In this document: positions 33,836-47,190 of the stretch, piece after piece
Position numbering within the stretch: position 1 is the first letter of the stretch
Layout: each line of letters starts with the position of its first letter
Source: Phoenix dactylifera
Taxonomy: Eukaryota; Streptophyta; Magnoliopsida; Arecales; Arecaceae
Reading direction: 5' to 3'
Length of the DNA: 64,000 nt
Assembly: GCF_009389715.1 (NCBI RefSeq)
Contig: NW_024067689.1
Location: 372,001-436,000 of the forward strand
Notes under the pieces: model-generated
Told to the model about the DNA's origin: nothing
The model's database searches: none
Seen by the model: the letters and a program-made list of their open reading frames with translations, nothing else
Program-made: the position numbers and the translations under genes

Positions 33836-35197
33836 ACAGTCTTAGGTCCTAAGATGATGATTCAAAGGCCAAAGCATCACGTTCTTTTTCTTTTTCCTTT
33901 TTTGTACAGTGGTTCTACACAAAAGCATTTTCATTGTATTGAAGATAAACAATATCATGCAGGACAAGTACCTGAATGCTGTTGATGGTGATAACTTGCC
34001 TGGTGACGCCTGTTGAATTACGCTGTTTGGCTTTACTTTTAAGGTCAAATGCAACCAGCCTCCCCATGCCGGCTTCAAGTCTCATGGACTAATAGGAAGA
34101 AGGCCTTCTCATATGATGATCTTCAAAGATCTGGAAAAGGAAAGCACATAGCAAAAAGAAAAAGAAATGACATCTTTAAATCGGGCAGGTTTAGCAGCAA
34201 ATCTTTCTGAATGAGAGCCTTCAACTTTTACCTCCAGAAATATTGCCATTTAGAATCACATTAATTGAATCATTTTTACCTGTCACGACATATTATTTAC
34301 ATTATTCAGACTAATTTGTTCTTCAAACAATGCAGACTGTTCTAGCAAATATTTTTAGATGAGTCCTGAAAGAAGGTAGGGGATGAATATCAATTACATA
34401 TACACACATGTTCAGGAACTCTTCAGCACGTCTTCCACCTTAATTTTTAAATATTTTATTTTCTGATTTCCACATATCCAAATTACCCCAAAAAACAAAA
34501 CACCTGCGAGACACCAGCCCATCAATATGATAACAAGAGCCCTCTCTAATAAACAAAAACCCTTACTGTTTTTTAAGAACCAGAACACGCAGCAAATCCA
34601 ACCCAGAATGAGGGCATTATCAGACTCGACTAAATCACAAGATCAGAATATCGAACCTGACTTTGCTAGACATGTCTCGATTTGGAAAGTGCAAACAACA
34701 TATTCAGATAGCACCAAAACTTAAAAGTAATATACTAACACATACACAAGTGGCCCAGACCACACACAACCGAATTTCTCAGGAAAAAACAGCACTTAAT
34801 ATGACTAGCCTGCCAAGTAAAATATCAAAGGCAGGCCACAGTTAACCACAGTGGCAGGAAGAGCACTTTCCTATAGATATCCTAAAATATACAGATATGT
34901 TTCTCTAATTACGATCCTCAGCAACATCCAGTTATAAAGATTTCCAACGCCATGATTGGATCATACAAGTTGCATGGATCATACACATTTAGCACAATTT
35001 TTTTTTCAGATAATAGTAGACCCCCCAGCCAGAAGCTCTTAGGCCTGCAGACTTCCTGAGTCTTAAGGCCATTTTCTCAAGCTGATCAGTCTCCTATCAC
35101 TGCCTAATTTACTTGATACCTACCTTATGTTAATGTCAGCAATATCTTTGGGCTTATAATTGGACCCAAACTATGGATTAGTTAGATCACTTGCAGA

Positions 35198-38100
35198 TCA
35201 GCTTGCAGCCACAGCATCTGTCCTAGGATTGGAGTCGAGAAGCTGGTGGAGCTTGCCACTGGACTTCTCATGAGCCTCATCCTCCTGCTGCACACTTCTA
35301 CTAATCGAGCTTGAGTTATCTATCATTGACAAGAAATTCTCTGCAACAACAGATGGGGCTCCCTCAGACTCCATGTTAGCAGTAGAAATCTCTTCTTGGC
35401 TTAATCGTGCAGTCTTCAGTTTCTCCTGTGAACCAAAATACAAAACAAAACAAAACTAGTTGAACCTCACTATGCCAAAACAAGCGGACATCAGACCAAA
35501 TATACATATCACGCAAGTATAAAATGTAACACATCTGCTGATAATATATTCTCCATGTCAATCATTTTTATTGTATGATTTTGATGGATCTATATTAACT
35601 CAACTAAAATTTAATCCCAAACTCGTGGGGTCCAGCTACATGAATCCTTTTCCTCCATTCTTCTTGGTTTAGGGCTATACATGTTGAGATATTGAATCCT
35701 TCCTCACTACTTCATTTCATGTGATTTTGGATCCATCCCTACCGCTCTTTCGTATTAATGTATCAAAACCATCTAAAATTGTCATTCTCTCAATTTCTCC
35801 TCACATTCAACAACTGCCAATTTCTAATTCTGCATATGATGTTTCAAATTTCAATGTCATGCAGTTTCACATGTTAGTCATAAAGCATGATAGGAAAGCT
35901 CTACTCCCAGATCATCCCTATAGAGAATTGCAGTTCAATAAACCTATGGAGGGAGAATCTGAAGGGTACCATTAGGGTTGAATTTTCTAATCTGAGTTTA
36001 TTTGAGTTCTCTGATAGCCGACTGATTTCAGATCTCAAAGCCCATGTCTCGGCATCAGGGTCTGCAAACTTTCACAGCGGAGTTGTTCAGTTTTCAGCCT
36101 GAAGCAAGCATGAGATTTCAGATATGAAGAAAAGGGAAGAAGATAAAAGATATCATGGAGACAACTCATAAAAGCTAGCAAAAGTATACGGTCAAAATTC
36201 TGCTCTAGTGTACCTGCTTCCTCAGCCTTGACCTTCTAGCAGATTCCCTGTTGGATTGCTTCCTCCTTTCACGTTTGAGTTCCCTCTCGTCCTGGGGAAA
36301 GTATACCATTAAAAAAGGTGAAGCCTAAAAGCTCAATTCAGAACAACATAAAAACATTCTTCGGAAAATAGATTCATGCGAACAGAACACGATGAAAATA
36401 AAAACAGCATAAGGTTCCCCAAGAATTTGCTAATGCGGCGTAACTTCAGAAATACTGAAATTTACTTCTGTTGAAAACCTTCAACAGGAAGATGTTCTGA
36501 CAATATATTTATTAAATTTAGGATTCAATGTAGGAATAGAAAGACTATCAAGCATGGATAAGCTTTAATTCAGGATGGAAGGTGGGAGGGAGGAAACCCG
36601 GAATATCAGTCAATTAAGAAGCACAAAACCAGTTGTAAGCCTATAAGAATTTCAGTCTTTCAACAAGGATGAAAGCAACAGTTAAACATAAAGTCTAGGA
36701 GCAAGGTGAAGAATACATTAAAAATGGCCACAAGCAAGCCAGTGTAATTTCTTCAAACAGGTAGGAAGTAATAATATGGGAACAGTTGCAATAACAAGAA
36801 CCAAACGCCAAGGGAACAAACATTTGCAGAGTGGACATGCCTGTATCCAGAGTTCAGAAGAACCTCTGTTACGACCCGGCATCATAGCACCAGCTGCCGG
36901 TGAAATAGTTGTCCCACTAGTTTGCACTTTTCCAGTAGTAGCAACCCTGAATTCCATTCCTGGTGTTGGACTAGATGAAGGTCCAGTGCCTACTGGTTTT
37001 CCTGAGATATTTGGAGGTGCAACAGTAATGCCAAGAGACATTTTTGAGGATGCACTTGTTTCCCCACCATGAGCAGCATTGGCCTGTGCATCAACCTTAC
37101 CGTCACCTGCAAAGGTTCAACAAAGGTACCTTAGCCACAACTGCTAAGGAACCCCAAAAAATTCACAATCCATGTTGTAAAGAAAAGACTAGTGACACGA
37201 GCAAATGCTGTAATTTGAAGTTGACAGACCATTCTTGCTAATAAACATAACCGCTATGTTTCAGACATTATGAGAATTAATCTACCAGCAGAACACATAT
37301 ACCATTGCAGCCAAAAATGTTAACTAAATAAACTAAAATCTCTGCAGACAAAAAGTTATGCTTTAAATACTCTGAGATGCATGATGAAGAAGAAAAGACT
37401 CGTGATACAATGAAATGCTATAATTTGAAAGTTGACAGGCCATTCTTGTTAATAAACATCACCATCATTTTCCCGCCATAATGAGAATAAATCCCCCATC
37501 AGAACACATATACCATTGCAGCCAAATATGTTAGCCATAATGAGAATAAATCCACCAGCAGAACACATATACCATTGCAGCCAAATATGTTAACTAAATA
37601 AACCAAAATCTCTGCAAAATAAAAGATTATGCTTTAAGTTCTCTGAGATGCATGATGAAGGGTGGCATGCCAGAAATACAGGACCTTGTTGGTTTGATTA
37701 AGATAACCTATCCATGGCAGGCAAGAATGGCAATACCTGGAGCCCCTATATCTTCAGAGCTTCGCTTTCTTTGAGTTTTGTTTCCCCTTAAAATAGAAGA
37801 GAACTGCTGATTAAACTTGCTGTAGCATAGCTCCAGATGCAAGTTTTGAAAAGTAAATTGGTTGGCCCAAAAATTAAAGAGTCAAAAAGAATTACCCCTG
37901 CATTATTACCATCACTGCATCACTTGAGCCTTCCACACTATCACCCCCACTGCACCACAAATTTTTTAATAAAAAAACAGCCACCAAAGCACACCATTTC
38001 GGATTGAATTAAAACTAGCTTCATCGAAAAAGCTAGAAGAAAAATAAGGAACCATCAAGCAATTTTGAATGTGAACTAACCTTTTTGATGACCCATTCAC

Positions 38101-41100
38101 ATCACCTCCTCTATTTTCAGCACTGCCATTGCCCATTGCCGTAGCATGCCCATCAAACCCTTTAAGCTTTTTCATTGGCCTTTATCCTTATTGCCTGGTG
38201 ACTTAGCAGGCATCTCCATGCTTAAAGGAGTTGCAATCTGCACAACAGCAGTAACAATAAAAGCTAAACAAAAGAATGATCAGCACAAAAGTAAATATGA
38301 CAGAATATGCAGTATCTATCAGTACTTCGAGTTGCTAGACTACTAGAAACATAATGTAAAGTCAGACTTCCTAGGTTAAACAGCACCTACCCACTACCGC
38401 TTCACTAATAGTGGGAGATGGTGCAAATTCCTTGATATTGCATGTGAGATCCCTGGAAGCATAATAAATCATTATGATTTAAGCACTTCACACCATACCT
38501 ACGGTATTTCAGTTTGTACAGCCTCTTCTATATTTATCTACTAAAATTATTGCTATCTTAAATGCTCATGAAAAGAATCACTTAGAATTAGAAACGTCTC
38601 AGTGGATACCAGGCAAGAAAAGGAAATAATACCCCCAAAAAAATTATCTCTACTCACAAAGGGCATCGAGGGATGAGAGTAACTCTCAGCTGGATAGATT
38701 GCAGTATACGGCGTCCAAAAGGAGCGGTACAAAGGCTGAAATAAAAATATTTTATCATTAGAATAATGAGTTTCAATGACAGTAAAATCAATGACTTAGT
38801 AGCCATGTCAAACTGTAGTCACATGTAAGCTAGTAGATGCAGCTACTACAAAGTATCACCCAAGACTTTATGTTCTATATTCTGGTGCCCTTCCATCTAG
38901 CACTAGCACAATGCCATGCCATGCTAAAACTTGACATATATAAACACAAGCCATGTCGCATGCTGATCAAGCACTGCATGGCAGATGTTAGACTGCGCTC
39001 ACCAACATGAAGGGTGTTCAGTCATTGATGCCACTTTTATTTTGACAATCTGCAGAGTCCTTGATATGTGTTCAATAAGATTTCCAATACTCAAACATAC
39101 AAATATAGCAACCAAAAAATGACGATTTTGGTCAAGTGGTCTACACTCCTACTCTACATAGAGGAGTTTAAATTTAACCTATGTCATATAGAAATATAAG
39201 TTGCATGTAGCTGTATTACGTGGTCTTCTGCAGTTCAATATGTCCATACACCATATATTTGTGTATTATTTTGGTGTTGTATCTGATGTGCATGACATAT
39301 TTTAATCTTATGTATCAATTGTTGCAAACCTTAGACTCCATTTAAAGGTTCGACATTTAAGGATTCCAATTTAAAATCATAATTCATCCTTTTTTGTCCT
39401 TGAATCCAACTTTCCCATGTTAAGAGTTGAGAATTTATCTTAGGATGTGTTTGGTTGTTAAAAGCAGCAAATCCAAACATCGAACTATAAAATGATAGAA
39501 CAGGAAATGGATCATAAACCTAAAAGATTTAATTTGAAGCAAAAGTTTCCAATTCTATGAATATATATGGATTATTACTTTAGTACACAACAAAAAAAAT
39601 CAACTTTATAATATGAAATTTTCTAAACCTATATGGGCATGCAGGCAAAGAACAATAATTAAAGTATTGTTGGCACAGACAAGTCGACTAGTGGCCAACG
39701 CACATGTTGTATCACGCCCAACCCCAAAACATAGATAAAAGACTTTTTGGCCCGATAAGGAGCAATGATATGTGTATCAACCCATGCCAAGTTCACGTGA
39801 GTCGATAAGACCCAAGATGCATAGTACTTGATATCAATCCAATGTCAGGTGCTAATACTAACCTGACACAGTATGTGTCAAACAGCATGAACCAACACAG
39901 GTTTACTCAAATCCATGCACCTTAAATGTCCTACACCTTGCACCTATAAATCATTGGCTCAGATGTATGAGATGCAGATCCACATAAGAGAGGGTTGCCA
40001 TGCGGTTTAGACTGGATCTACGTGGCCTTTGTTTTATATGTACATGTAGGTCTAACAGCTCTCCTCTATAGCATCATAACTTGCAATATTTCCCAAAAAA
40101 GTACCAAAATATATTATGATCTTGTTTGCTCAAGAAAAACTATTATGACCATGTGGGGCATCCAAATGCATCACGGTATGCATTGCATATTCAGAAAGTT
40201 GCCGTATTTATTTTTGCATGTGCCGAAGCAAAATATTCACCATACTAAGCTATTAATAATAGCTTCAGACACCTAATACATGGATATCGACTTTTTCCCC
40301 TTAAGATTGAAAATTCAAGTGATGTCTATCCAACATCACCAAAGCCAATGATTTTATTTGGCAAGATAGCCACTGAGGTTGATCTATTTCCCAATTACCA
40401 TCAAAGAAATTATGATTACCTAGAAAAATGTAGCGTGTTTGTTTTGGATTCAACTCATAATTTTAGAAATGTAGCTGGGTACTTGGATTGGCTAAATGAT
40501 AGCCAATTTCAAGATTTCAAGCACCCGTATGACTCTAGCTTATGATAGGAAACTTCTTAAACATAAATGAGCATTTAGGCAAAGACCAAAGATTTAAGTG
40601 TCCTTGCGCAATAGGGGTGCAAATGAGTTGGGCAACTCATAAGTTGCTCAGCTCACTAGGGTCCAAGTTTGACTTGACTAGACTGTTACGAGCTCGAGTA
40701 GCAAAATACTCAACTTGAAGGCTCATTAGTCTAGTCGAGTATTATATATATATATTTAATAATATTATATTTGTTTATAATTTATAATATTAAATAATAT
40801 TTTAAACTGTATTATTACGTTATATTTTATTTTAACCATATTTTTTAATTATGATCAAGGCTCAAATTCGAGCTCGAACTTGAGCTCAAGTATGGCTCGA
40901 TAGATATTCAAGTCAAGTCACAGTCGATCTCGAGTACTGCTTTTTTTTTTTTAATCAAATCGAGCTCGAGACTCCAGCTACCTGACTCAGCTTGGCTCGA
41001 TTGCACCCCCATGGCAATGCTAGCTAGTGCATAGCACGGCACATGCGTTGCTATGTTGAAAAGGAAACACTTGACTTGGTGCTGAACAATACCAAGCATA

Positions 41101-44100
41101 CGAATGATGCCAAATCAGCATAGGTATATGTCGACTAGGCATGCCTTCTTCAATGATGACCTAAGTCTGGGAGCTGATATTCAGCGAGCACAGTACTTGT
41201 TAGTTGGCATGGACCAGCATAGTCAGCAACCAAAACAATAGTGAAGAACACTTCAGCATTGCATGCCCTATATCTAGGCCCCTTACATGTCATGCAAGGC
41301 TTCAAAAACACCCCCCCCCCAAAAAAAAAAAAAAAAAATGTAAATGAAGATGCAAGGCTCACATTAAGAGGCTCCTTGTGGTTCGCAATAAATGTAGATA
41401 GCCTTCCCCACGTAAAAATCCAGGTTTACCAGTCTTTTCTGTAGTAACATCAACTCAAATTTTTTTTCAGATTAGGAGGGGTTAATCCCAACTTTTTTCT
41501 CCCCCCCCCTTCAGGGGGCCGACTCCAAACCAAAATTAAGCCCCCTTGGCCCCAAGTGGCAAGAAGTGATATCAATCTGAGAAAGTACTCAGTGGTCATA
41601 GTAGTATAACATTTAATTTAAATATATATGTGTGTGAGGAGCTTGTTTGCTAAAACAAAGCATTCAATCTTTTAGTGATCCAAATGCACTTAGGGTACAA
41701 ATTGCATTAACAGAAAGTTGCCAATTCTTTCTATTTATTTGCATGTGCCAAAGAAATATTAAGCTATTCATAATAGCTTTAGACACCTAACACCTGATAT
41801 CAACTCTATTTTTCCCTTTTCTTTTTATATTTTTAGGGGGCCAGGTATCTTATAAGACTATGAGATCAAGTCATTGTCTATCCATGATCGCCGTTGAAAA
41901 TAATTTTTTGTAGGATTCCTACTGGAAATGAACAATTTATTCATCATAGGCTAACAAAGGAATAATGGGAATCCAATAATAAAAGGGGTCTGTTTTGGGT
42001 TTAACCATAATTTCAGAACGTCGTCAGATACTTGCATCAACTACAAGGATTGAGTACAATGGTTCTTTGTTAGACTTTTGGTAGTTATTATGAGTAATAG
42101 TGGAAATCATCTTTTTCGGTTTATGCTGGCTCAACTAGACCCATAATAGGTGCTAAACCATTGGGAAGGATCATGCCAAGTAACCACCACATCGAACAGA
42201 ATATATCTAACTTGATTTAGTTCAGCCTCCTATTGCATCTCCATTTCCTTACAACCATTGTCTGATTTAGTTCAGCCTCCTATTGCTTCTCCATTTCCTT
42301 ACAACCATTGTCTTTTCCCAGTGCCAATAACCCTGAACAAAGCAGACCATTGAAAAACAAAAAATAAAAACCTAAAACACTATGGTCCAAGCCCAACTCA
42401 GTAGGCTTCTCATCAACACTTGGTCAAAAAATTATACAGGGCAATTTAGGAGGTCAACAAAAGAGCGTTGAGATAGAGCCCCAGATAAAGTGGCTTGAAG
42501 GGCCTCAATGACATGGGGTAAGGAACCATCTGGCCCCCCAACTAGGGCATCACACCAGTATTATCGTCTTGGTTGTTATCTGAGATGAAACATCTTACAA
42601 GTGCCCCTACCCCTGTCACCGCTTCCAGCTAAGAAGCCTGTCATTTTGTCTACGAAGGCTAAAACTAATCGGCATGAAGCAATACACTGCCATCATGCCT
42701 ATCTATATTAGGAAGGGCCCAAATTCATGCTCTAAATATCCAATATGTCACTCTTATAGTCTTGTTTACTTCAAAAGGCAATTTTGCAACATTGCCTTGT
42801 GCTAGGAAGCCAGTTGAAATGTTTTATTACGTTTGCTCACAGTCTCATACTTATTTACACCACTGGGTGATAATCAAAATATAAGCCAAAAGGCTCTTTT
42901 AATTTTGTTTCTTAAGTCAAAGAAGCCATTTGAAATTTTTCGTTACATTTATTCACATAAATGTTTCAGAATGACTAGCATCAGTTGGTGCCAAATCAAA
43001 CTGTAAGCCCAAAAAAAAAAGCCTGGTACATTCTTATGCATGGCTGGAAGAAAACACACAGTACAGGCATTCCTTCTCCCAGTGCACGAAAGGCTTCCAT
43101 GTAAGATGCATCACTTATATCCTGAAACCAAAGAATGCAATGCCACATGTCTATCTAAAACACCAGCAAATGGAGTTACGACATTTTCTTCTTATATGGT
43201 TTATATATGACAATTAAAGTTGGTTTTACAAGGATTTCTTACAGCACCTATGAATTGGAAATGACGTAACAGCATAAAAAGGTAAAAAAAATAAAGTACC
43301 TGAGGCCCCCACATATATGAATGGGGTGGATGACCAGGGGCAATTGAAGTTCTGAAAAATGGTGGTGGCATCACTCCAGGGCCATAATATGCCTGAAAAG
43401 AGAAGAAAAAGGCCTTTTTGGTTACATTTCATTAAAATGAATTCTTTAAAAATTTAGTGTTCAGGAGAAAAGGGTGAAATCCTTGGCAGTAATCGACCTG
43501 CATAGTCGCCCAATCAGGATACGGATGAATGGTCGGTTTCTCCTGCGAAGGAAAATTAAAGTAACCGTTGCCTCATATCACAAAAATAATAGAATAGCAA
43601 AACTAGGACTGTTTATGTTTGTCTAGACTATACATACTTGCTTATTGGTTTATTATTACAGTAGATTTGATTCTATCTAAGTGCATATTGAGTCAATCTA
43701 ACATCGGCCGTGATCTATCTATATGACAGCACCCAGCTTATGCTAAAATACATAGCTGTACAAAGTGAATATTGCAAGATAATTGATACTTGTTAGACCA
43801 ACCACTTTGACAATGATTCACTCTCATTTTCTTCCTGTATTAAGTTAACTGGCAAGCAGTTATTGTTACAAACTGCCAACATAGTGCAGATTGCTTATCT
43901 AATAATGCCTACACACAGCATACTGCATATACAGAAGAATATGTGTAAGATGTACTTTAAACTCAGAAATAAAGTCCTTGATATTTCAGTCAGGTTAAGA
44001 TATATAGCTTTCTACGATATAGGAATAACTTATTCTCACAAGACCGTCTATCCATGTCCTAAAAGAATTTCTGCTAACCTGCACAGATGAAGAAGTTTTG

Positions 44101-44137
44101 TCAGACTTTGGAGGAGTCCCAGCTTCATTATCCCCAT
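35198..44137 (-). CDS. G-box-binding bZIP transcription factor (GBF/CPRF type)
   Basis: Binds ACGT-core promoter elements as a dimer in the nucleus. Exons: 44137-44079, 43542-43498, 43392-43300, 38735-38658, 38237-38081, 37949-37896, 37786-37737, 37106-36841, 36291-36214, 36098-35970, 35425-35198. The N-terminus is the Pro-rich MFMR region (PYPDWATMQAYYGPGVMPPP, then HPPHSYMWGPQ). It is followed by IATPLSMEMPAKSPGNKDKG and KTQRKRSSED. The basic region DERELKRERRKQSNRESARR with SRLRKQ has the N-x7-R signature. The zipper (ALRSEISRLSENSNKLRLEN) follows, and the tail ends HQLLDSNPRTDAVAAS. Several exons carry run-length indels: start exon (C4 at 44132-44135), 38175-38176, the zipper exon, 38658-38735, and 37896-37949. 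Corrected, it would be about 413 residues. As written it is not translatable end to end. One intron (36840) has a GC donor. Confidence 0.9.
35590..35700. mobile_element. SINE-like remnant (Au-SINE-type motif)
   Basis: The stretch CTCAACTAAAATTTAATCCC, then AAACTCGTGGGGTCCAGCTA, then CATGAATCC is close to the plant Au-SINE-associated sequence (CAAACTAGTTGGGGTCGGCTACATGAATCC type). It lies in the last intron of the bZIP gene. Ends and target duplication were not resolved. Confidence 0.5.
37181..37660. repeat. Tandem duplication in a bZIP-gene intron, with an inner 60-bp duplication
   Basis: Unit A (37181-37390, 210 bp) and unit B (37391-37660) both start AGAAAAGACT and end GAGATGCATGATGAAG. 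Unit B is longer because about 60 bp (CCATAATGAGAATAAATC to CAAATATGTTA) is repeated within it, at about 37475 and 37534. Confidence 0.8.
40614..41010. mobile_element. Foldback MITE with GGGGTGCAA termini in a bZIP-gene intron
   Basis: Left terminus GGGGTGCAAATGAG; the reverse complement of the right terminus is GGGGTGCAATCGAG. The arms are rich in GAGCTCGAG and CTCGAGT words that pair across an AT-only core (about 40740-40850). A firm target duplication is not visible. The style is that of common non-autonomous plant DNA transposons. Confidence 0.6.
41311..41338 (+). repeat. C10-A18 homopolymer pair
   Basis: Ten C followed directly by eighteen A. Such junctions are prone to replication slippage and to sequencing error. 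Confidence 0.9.
42213..42312. repeat. Perfect-looking 50-bp tandem duplication
   Basis: TGATTTAGTTCAGCCTCCTA... to CAACCATTGTC is repeated at 42213-42262 and 42263-42312 with one visible substitution, indicating a recent duplication in an intron of the bZIP gene. Confidence 0.85.
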
Positions 44138-46949
44138 GAAAGTTGAATTGTAGGTCACCTGAACATGGTATATAAGTATTAAAGAATAATTTTTTTTTGA
44201 AGTTTTCAAAGTTTAGTCGAATTCCATAGGGATGATAAAGTAAAATATTTAAATAATAAAAGAAAATCTAGAAAAGGACAAAAGGAAGAATGATATCTCT
44301 AGAGATATGTGAATCTTTTGACAGCTAAGGGGAATGAGGCAATCCCAAATACAAACATGCTAAATAGCAGATTATGAACCAGCAAACTACCCAAATCATA
44401 TGCCAGTTTCTGTATAAAGTCTAACATGCTCAGCTTTCCAGATGACATTTAAACTTCAGAAAGATGCATCTATTATCGTATATGATCAAGATACAAATAA
44501 AACATGAAGTTTCATAGGTATAGAGAGTATCCGCAATGCTGAAACCAGCGCATCACCACTCAAACAGAAAAATATAGCAAGGAATTCCAATTGGAAAGAT
44601 ATTGGAGAATACATGATGCACCAGAGAAATACAATATTCTATACCAATTTTTGCAATATAGTAGGCTTAATTTTCTTTCTCAGATAAAAATGATATTAAG
44701 CAGCACAATATTGTGCCAAGTGTAAAGGTCATATGTTCCTGACATCATGTAAGGGTTACCATGTTCTTGAGCACCAAGATCATGAAAAGAAATAATTTTT
44801 AATATAGCAGCATACTGTAGTGAGACACAATAAAGGGAGAAAACAAAATTGCAATATATAACAAACATATGCCACCAAACAACTAAGACCTTTTACACTA
44901 CTGACTCTCGTTAATTCATTCTGTATAATACAAGATTCCAACAAGTGCTAAATCCCTTTAAATAATTGACAGGTTATTGGAGATTTCCAAAATACTAAAG
45001 CCAGCTATATTCATATATACCCCTCGTTTCCATTTTTTAGCACCTTTTGCCAAAGGATTATAAAAAAGATGTAAATATTCCTTGGCAAAATAATAATCAC
45101 ATGGCTTAATATTATTTTATCCCATAAACATTGATTTTTTAATGGGCTAATAGAATAGCAGATTAGTTTAAGGAAACAACCAGAAGCAACTGCAAATACA
45201 TCTATTTTGGCAGTCACAAGTTAATAATATGTCAAAGCGTTGGTGACTAAAATGATAAAAATGTGGCAAAATGCATCACGGAAAGAATTAGACAAAAGTG
45301 CTCAAGCACTGACCCAGATCCAGCTCAAAATTTGCAGATTCTAAAAATATTCCTTCCATAAGTGATGCTAATTCAGTACCATAACAAAACAAAAAAAAAT
45401 TGCAGGTGAAAGTGTTGGATACCTAGTTCCCTACCATATGCAATTTTTTCAATTCTAAGTGGAATATTTTATCAAAAAAATTCCATCTTTTCTATGGTGA
45501 AAGTGAGTTAAACTAAGCCTTATGAATGCATGTGTTTCTGCAACCTTTTCTTTGGTCAATGTGATTTTGAAGAAAAAAAAGAAAAAAAAAAAGATGACAT
45601 GGCCAATTTATAATAATTGTTCAGATAGCAAGCCATAGTTAAAAGTGAGATTCAAAAAGATAAACCAAAATAACTAATTCTTAGTTATTTCATGAGTTAA
45701 CAAATCCCATGTCAATTGTAATTCATGGCAATTATCCTCAACACCATTAAAGCAGCTGCATGACTAACAAGTAACAACCACCACAACCGGCAGAAGTGAC
45801 AACTTCCTCTGCTACAGTCATTCCATTAATCCAGAAAAGAATAAAGGTTTTCTGACCAAAACAGAACAAAGGATTTGCATGCAGTAGTAGGGAACTATGC
45901 ATGTTTCAGAGTTTCATATTGAATCCATAACCAGAAACTTCAAACACAACCAAATCTTGCCACATAAACGGAAAAGGTTGGAAAAAAGAAAGGAAAAGGA
46001 CAGAAAGGGGTGAATGTGGTGGTTAAATTTGCTAATATTGTTCTTTTCGAAACTTAATTTGAAGAGACGTGAACAGAATTTCTGATCCACATAGAAATTT
46101 TCCTTTTTCTGAAAGTAATGGGTCCTGGAAGCCGATTTTCGATTAATCAGAGGGGCAGAAGTGCCATTTTATCAGAGAAAACAACAGATCGGCCTGTAGA
46201 ACTTGATGGTTATAAACCTTGGAAAGTCATTAATCGCATCATGATGGTAATTTAGTAGGCGAAACGACAAGAATACCCAAATCAAAAAGGGAAAGACGAG
46301 CAACGATTTGGAAAACCAGAGCTCCTAGTGGTTTCGAACTCGGAGCGAGTTTCTCTCGGCATGAACAGAGACTAACTTTGAAATTTCTACCGTATCCGCT
46401 CATTCTTTTTCTAATCTTCCGGGTTTTCTTTCCTCCTTTTGTTTTTCTTTTTCTTTCCGGGAATCTAGTTTTTTCTTCCGAATCTAAACCCCCTCCCTTC
46501 AGACAAAAATTATTTACGTCACAAAAAATCAAATTTCAGCAGAAAGGATTCAAATTTTCGGATTATCGTACCAGCAAACTAATCAAATTCCCATACTAAT
46601 GTGATCGTCGGAAGGAAAAAAAGCGCACAGAATTGAAACCAATCCCATGCAAATGCGATTATCCAAACCAAAAGAACGAGAAATCAAAATCCAGTCCAAG
46701 AACACCAACACATCAACATATCAACGATCTCGAACCAGTTTTGTCTAAAAAAAAAAGAACCAAAATCCACCATTTAAAAAAAGGTAATCGACGAAATAAA
46801 CAAAAAAAATCCACATACCAGAATCTTTCCTCCAACAAATCCTTCACCACACCCACCAAATACACCAAATCGCTATCAGTTTTCCTCCAGAGGACAAAAG
46901 AAGCACTACCCACAGAACTCGCGATCTCGAGCAATCCCAATAAAACTTA

Positions 46950-47110
46950 ACGAAGAGAACAAAAACCAAAACCTTTACCCAAAAACCCTAGCTTCTATTC
47001 TTCCGCCATTAATTCGAACCGGAGCGGAAAAGGCAAGAAAAGAGAGGCCGCGAGAGAGGGGGCAAGAGGCGGGAAGAAGAAAGCCAAGAAGCAACAAGCC
47101 AAGGCGATGA
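46950..47110 (-). other. Probable non-coding first exon of the bZIP gene
   Basis: On the minus strand a pyrimidine-rich leader (CTTGGCTTTCTTCTTCCCGC, CCCCCTCTCTCGCGGCC) is followed by GCTAGGGTTTTTGGG and a GTAAAGG donor near 46978. This is a common layout for plant leader exons with a leader intron before the coding start at 44137. It is inferred from composition and position. Confidence 0.45.
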
Positions 47111-47128
47111 AGCGGGCGCCAAGCGACT

Positions 47129-47190
47129 GCCACGTCACATACACGTGTCTATCTCTCGCTCCCGGCATACGTCCTATATCTCATATAATA
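47129..47190 (-). promoter_or_regulatory. Probable bZIP-gene promoter with ACGT elements and TATA-like sequence
   Basis: GCCACGTCAC (47129-47138) and ACACGTGT (47141-47148) are G-box/C-box type ACGT cores, and TATA-like sequence (CTATATC, CATATAATA) lies at 47174-47190. Further copies are ACACGTGT at 47392 and GACGTGG at 47471. These are binding sites of the kind recognised by GBF-class factors, so autoregulation is possible. Confidence 0.45.

Larger units (their letters stand above)
29421..35197. other. Intergenic region between the epimerase and bZIP genes
   Basis: No gene recognised. It holds a purine tract, GGT and GA microsatellites, AT-rich blocks, and a moderately GC-rich patch at about 32700-33060 without a recognisable domain. 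The 3' UTR of the bZIP gene lies near its right end. Confidence 0.5.
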
